Source: Bacillus sp. CECT 9360 (lineage in GTDB: Bacteria; Bacillota; Bacilli; Bacillales; DSM-1321). From it: 33,095 nt of DNA. Each line of letters starts with the position of its first letter. Position 1 is the stretch's first letter. A program made the translations under genes and the position numbers. The notes under the pieces were generated by a model. That model worked only from the letters and a program-made list of their open reading frames with translations. It had not been told where the DNA came from and did no database searches. This document shows, one piece after another, positions 30,950 through 33,095 of the stretch. Location: positions 1-33,095 of the forward strand of contig NZ_CAKKNA010000024.1 of the NCBI RefSeq assembly GCF_918741275.1, written 5' to 3'.

Positions 30950-31655
30950 AGATAGGTTAGGGTTTGAAGTTATCGCCGCCTTTTCCCCCTGTTAACAAAG
31001 TACATGAAACTTTCACCAACGGCGTTCCAACTAATCCAATTCATTCAATTTCTATGTATATTAATGAAGCGAAGTTATTCTCCAAGTCGGATTGTTTTAT
31101 TATTGCACTGTTTGCGGAGTTCATTGAGCTTTTCTTTTTGCTTATTGTTTAATTGTAAAGCATTAAGTAAAGACTGGATTTTATCAATATCTTTCATGTG
31201 TACGAGTCGGTGAACACCTTCATGTAACACTATCAAATTTGAATAACTATCATCTTTTGAAAGGTGATAGGGATTTTTATGATGACTGTGCCAATCATTT
31301 AAAGCCAAGTTCAATTCCTGAAACAGCACATTTACCATATTGGGCAATGAACCGACTAACGCGATTATCGTTATATTCAATCGTGCGGTTTGGAATAAAG
31401 TTTTTCATGAGATAACTTAATACATTTTTGTTAATCGCCTTCTGGGTTTTGTGTATCTTTGCTCTGCCGTTGGCAGTGTAATTATAGATGCCTTGAGAAA
31501 AACAAAGATTCGTTTTGATGGGGAGGTTTTCCGAGAAAAAGGGATAAACAGCATGTATGTCCGATATGACTAGTACATTACAAAAACGCTACAAGGGCTA
31601 TGAACCAAGGTTTTATAAGATAAGGGAAATGGTGTTTGTCCCTATCTATGCCCAA
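30950..31655 (-). mobile_element. Group II intron, 3' part only
   Basis: The minus strand holds the end of an intron-encoded maturase with HNH domain and then the intron 3' region: GGAACGCCG, GTGAAAGT and CATGTAC, then GGGGGAAAAGG and an end near CCTATC at about 30950. These are the conserved words of domains IV-VI in Bacillus introns. At about 31655 it is cut by the IS110 scrap. The upstream part of the maturase and all 5' domains are absent. Confidence 0.7.
31075..31590 (-). pseudogene. ltrA: C-terminal maturase/HNH region of a group II intron protein, frameshifted
   Basis: One frame reads QGIYNYTANGRAKIHKTQKA, then RTIEYNDNRVSRFIAQYGKC and AVSGIELGFK, stopping near 31296. The adjoining frame continues DWHSHHKNPYHLSKDDSYSN, LIVLHEGVHRLVHMKD and a Lys-rich end at 31075. 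Together they are the HNH endonuclease region typical of intron-encoded proteins (CxxxG, HHKNP, H..VH..VH). A small indel separates them, so the protein is dead. Its N-terminal part is not adjacent. Confidence 0.78.
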
Positions 31656-31929
31656 CGGCGAGAGTTTTACGATAAGAAACATGAAGAAGGAAAACCCTTT
31701 AGAGTAGCTATTATTGCTTGTGTAAATAAGCTCTTACATTGGATATATGCCTTACTAAAAAGCAGAACAACTTTCCAAGATATAGCTTAGGACCTAAAAA
31801 TAACTAAATACAACAAAACCTTCCAATTAGAGTACATCGGAAGGTTATTTGGCATGAACTTTTTTAGTATATCATGAGTCTAATAAACTTTTTATTGAAA
31901 AATGTTGACAAACTATTAGCTGGTTTAGC
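31656..31929 (+). mobile_element. 3' scrap of the first IS110 element
   Basis: From REFYDKK onward this segment repeats 13394-13664 with only scattered changes: the last 44 codons of the transposase (GKPFRVAIIACVNKLLHWIY), the AACCTTCC/GGAAGGTT hairpin and the right end ctattagctggtttagc. The left side is cut and joined to the group II intron remnant. It fixes the right boundary of the IS110 family member at 12045-13666. Confidence 0.9.
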
Positions 31930-32035
31930 ATTCCTGTAGATCGTTAAATATCAGGTTTGAAAAAAATAGAGCCCCTCAGTAAGATTATGAGTATAGACAC
32001 CACTCTAACTCAAACACTTAAGGAGGAAGCCTTAT

Positions 32036-32974
32036 ATGAATTTTAAAATGCAAGACAAGCAAAATCAACTAGTAGAAAGAATTTCCGATACACATCTTAT
32101 TGTTGGTGTTGATATTGCTCAACAACTACACGTTGCAAGAGCAGTTAACTTCCGTGGAATTGTAGTTGGAGACCCTCTTACATTTGAAAATAATGAAGAT
32201 GGGTTTATTAAACTAGTAAACTGGATACAAGATTTAAAAAGACTAAAAAACTTAGATGCAACAATAGTAGGTATGGAACCTACAGGACATTACTGGCTTA
32301 ACCTTTCAAAATGGTTATATAACCTAAACATTGAGGTAGTAACAGTCAATCCACACTTAGTAAAAAGGAATAAAGAAAATCGCGATAATACCCAATCAAA
32401 GAGTGATAAAAAAGACGCGCTCGTTATCGCGGATATGGTCAAGAATGGCTATTATTCCTTTATCCGCCCAACATCAGAATCATTTGAAAAACTTAGAGTT
32501 CTAATGTCTAATCGAGATGTGATTGTAAAACGTCTCGTAATGTCTATTAATCAAATAAATCGATGGGTTGATGTTGTCTTTCCAGAGCTGCGACAAGTGT
32601 TTAAAGATGTTTCGTGCAAAGGGGCCATCGCAACCCTCCGGTTGTTTCCTACACCAAATGAAATATCTTCTATGGAACCACTAGATGTCATGTCGGGTTG
32701 GAAATCTTTAATGAAAAGACAACCAGGACTTAAAAAAGCTCAATTACTGATCAGTCTAGCAAAGTCCTCTATTGGAACTGGACAAGCACTAGATGCTTAT
32801 AAATTTCACTTAGAACAATTGTTAGAAGAATATGACCTAGTAGTAAAACAGCTCGAAAGAGTTGAACAACAAGTAAAAGAAGCTCTCAATCAAATACCAT
32901 TCGTAAAGAAACTCCTTATGATAAAGGGTATAAGTGAAATTTCATTAGCAGGGATATTAGGCGAAGCAGTGTAA
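32036..32974 (+). pseudogene. Second IS110-type transposase, C-terminus cut off
   Basis: A different IS110-family protein, unlike that at 12289. AAGGAGG lies 9 bases before the ATG. DEDD residues are Asp26 in VGVDIAQQ, Glu81 in GMEPTGHYW, and Asp124 and Asp127 in KSDKKDALVIAD. The Tnp_20 domain begins at IPFVKKLLMIKGISEISLAG and stops after GEAV, where about 100 residues including the serine region should follow. At 32972 sequence with IS-end character begins, so another insertion truncated it. Only about 106 bases separate it from the previous IS110 scrap, too little for a long leader RNA. Confidence 0.85.
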
Positions 32975-33095
32975 CCGTCAAGTTGTTTTGAACACTTTTT
33001 GCTAATTAATTTTGAACACTTTTCTCTCCAAAAATGGTAGTTCTGTGTTTAATTCTATAACTATCCCCATTTAATCTGATTACTTCTACTCGCTG
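32975..33095. mobile_element. Probable end of another insertion sequence
   Basis: TTTTGAACACTTTT occurs at 32986-32999 and again at 33010-33023, 24 bases apart, just after the break in the transposase gene. Repeated short motifs at one end are typical of IS21-type and some other insertion sequences. The rest of the element lies outside the window, so the family is not settled. Confidence 0.5.

Noticed and set aside
31557..31790. 77-aa plus frame starting MSDMTSTLQKRYKGY
   Set aside because: It is a chance fusion: its first half is antisense to the intron maturase remnant and its second half is the IS110 C-terminus.

Overview
The window is low-GC DNA from an endospore-forming member of the Bacillaceae. 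Evidence for this is Spo0M, CwlJ, CotF-like coat proteins, SpoVAC/SpoVAD/SpoVAEb, strong AGGAGG ribosome sites and many rho-independent terminators. I cannot name the species. Duplicated spoVA2mob-type genes are a hallmark of strains with very heat-resistant spores (established for several Bacillus and relatives).

Layout. (1) 1-800: a phase-perfect 20-bp tandem array that runs off the left edge. (2) 893-3754, minus strand: what looks like core chromosome, with a 56-aa His/Lys-rich gene, a YbdM-like Ser/Thr kinase and Spo0M in one operon, then YozD, then a gene whose open frame has lost its start near 3755. (3) 3780-11643, minus strand: a decayed phage- or ICE-like module with a small terminase-like protein, HTH protein, DnaB-type helicase, DnaD-like initiator and a sigma-like regulator split by an IS21-family element (istA, istB and a third 66-aa ORF, about 8790-11599). 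(4) 12045-13666: an IS110-family element with a candidate bridge RNA upstream of a frameshifted transposase. (5) 13780-16600: cwlJ, two or three small genes, a YitT-type membrane protein and gene scraps. (6) 16766-19087, minus strand: the distal half of a spoVA2mob operon (SpoVAD lacking its N-terminus, SpoVAEb, DUF1657, DUF421-DUF1657). (7) 19300-20583: an IS66 remnant. (8) 20633-21910, minus strand: a CwlJ-like scrap, manganese catalase and a DUF2642-like gene. (9) 22366-22927: a recombinase-like scrap and a collapsed second copy of the DnaB replication module. (10) 22924-24725, plus strand: the proximal half of another spoVA2mob operon (DUF1657, YhcN-like lipoprotein, SpoVAC, SpoVAD lacking its C-terminus). 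(11) 24597-25187, minus strand: the 5' part of a group II intron that had inserted just after a terminator. (12) 25226-27090, minus strand: a lipoprotein, two coat proteins and small genes. (13) 27347-30862, plus strand: a third spoVA2mob-type start (sigma-G-like promoter, DUF1657, truncated yhcN) joined to cardiolipin synthase, then a frameshifted membrane gene and a DUF421 protein. (14) 30950 to the end: the 3' part of a group II intron, a scrap of the first IS110, a truncated second IS110-type transposase and the edge of another IS.

How it fits together. Regions 6, 8, 10, 12 and 13 carry the cargo known from the spoVA2mob/Tn1546-like spore-resistance transposon: SpoVA proteins, DUF1657, YhcN, DUF421/YetF, Mn catalase and cardiolipin synthase. 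Here the cargo is present as at least three incomplete, mutually diverged copies broken by insertion sequences, a group II intron and deletions. No complete spoVA operon is visible in the window. The two halves of SpoVAD overlap and differ, so they are not one gene split by a simple inversion.
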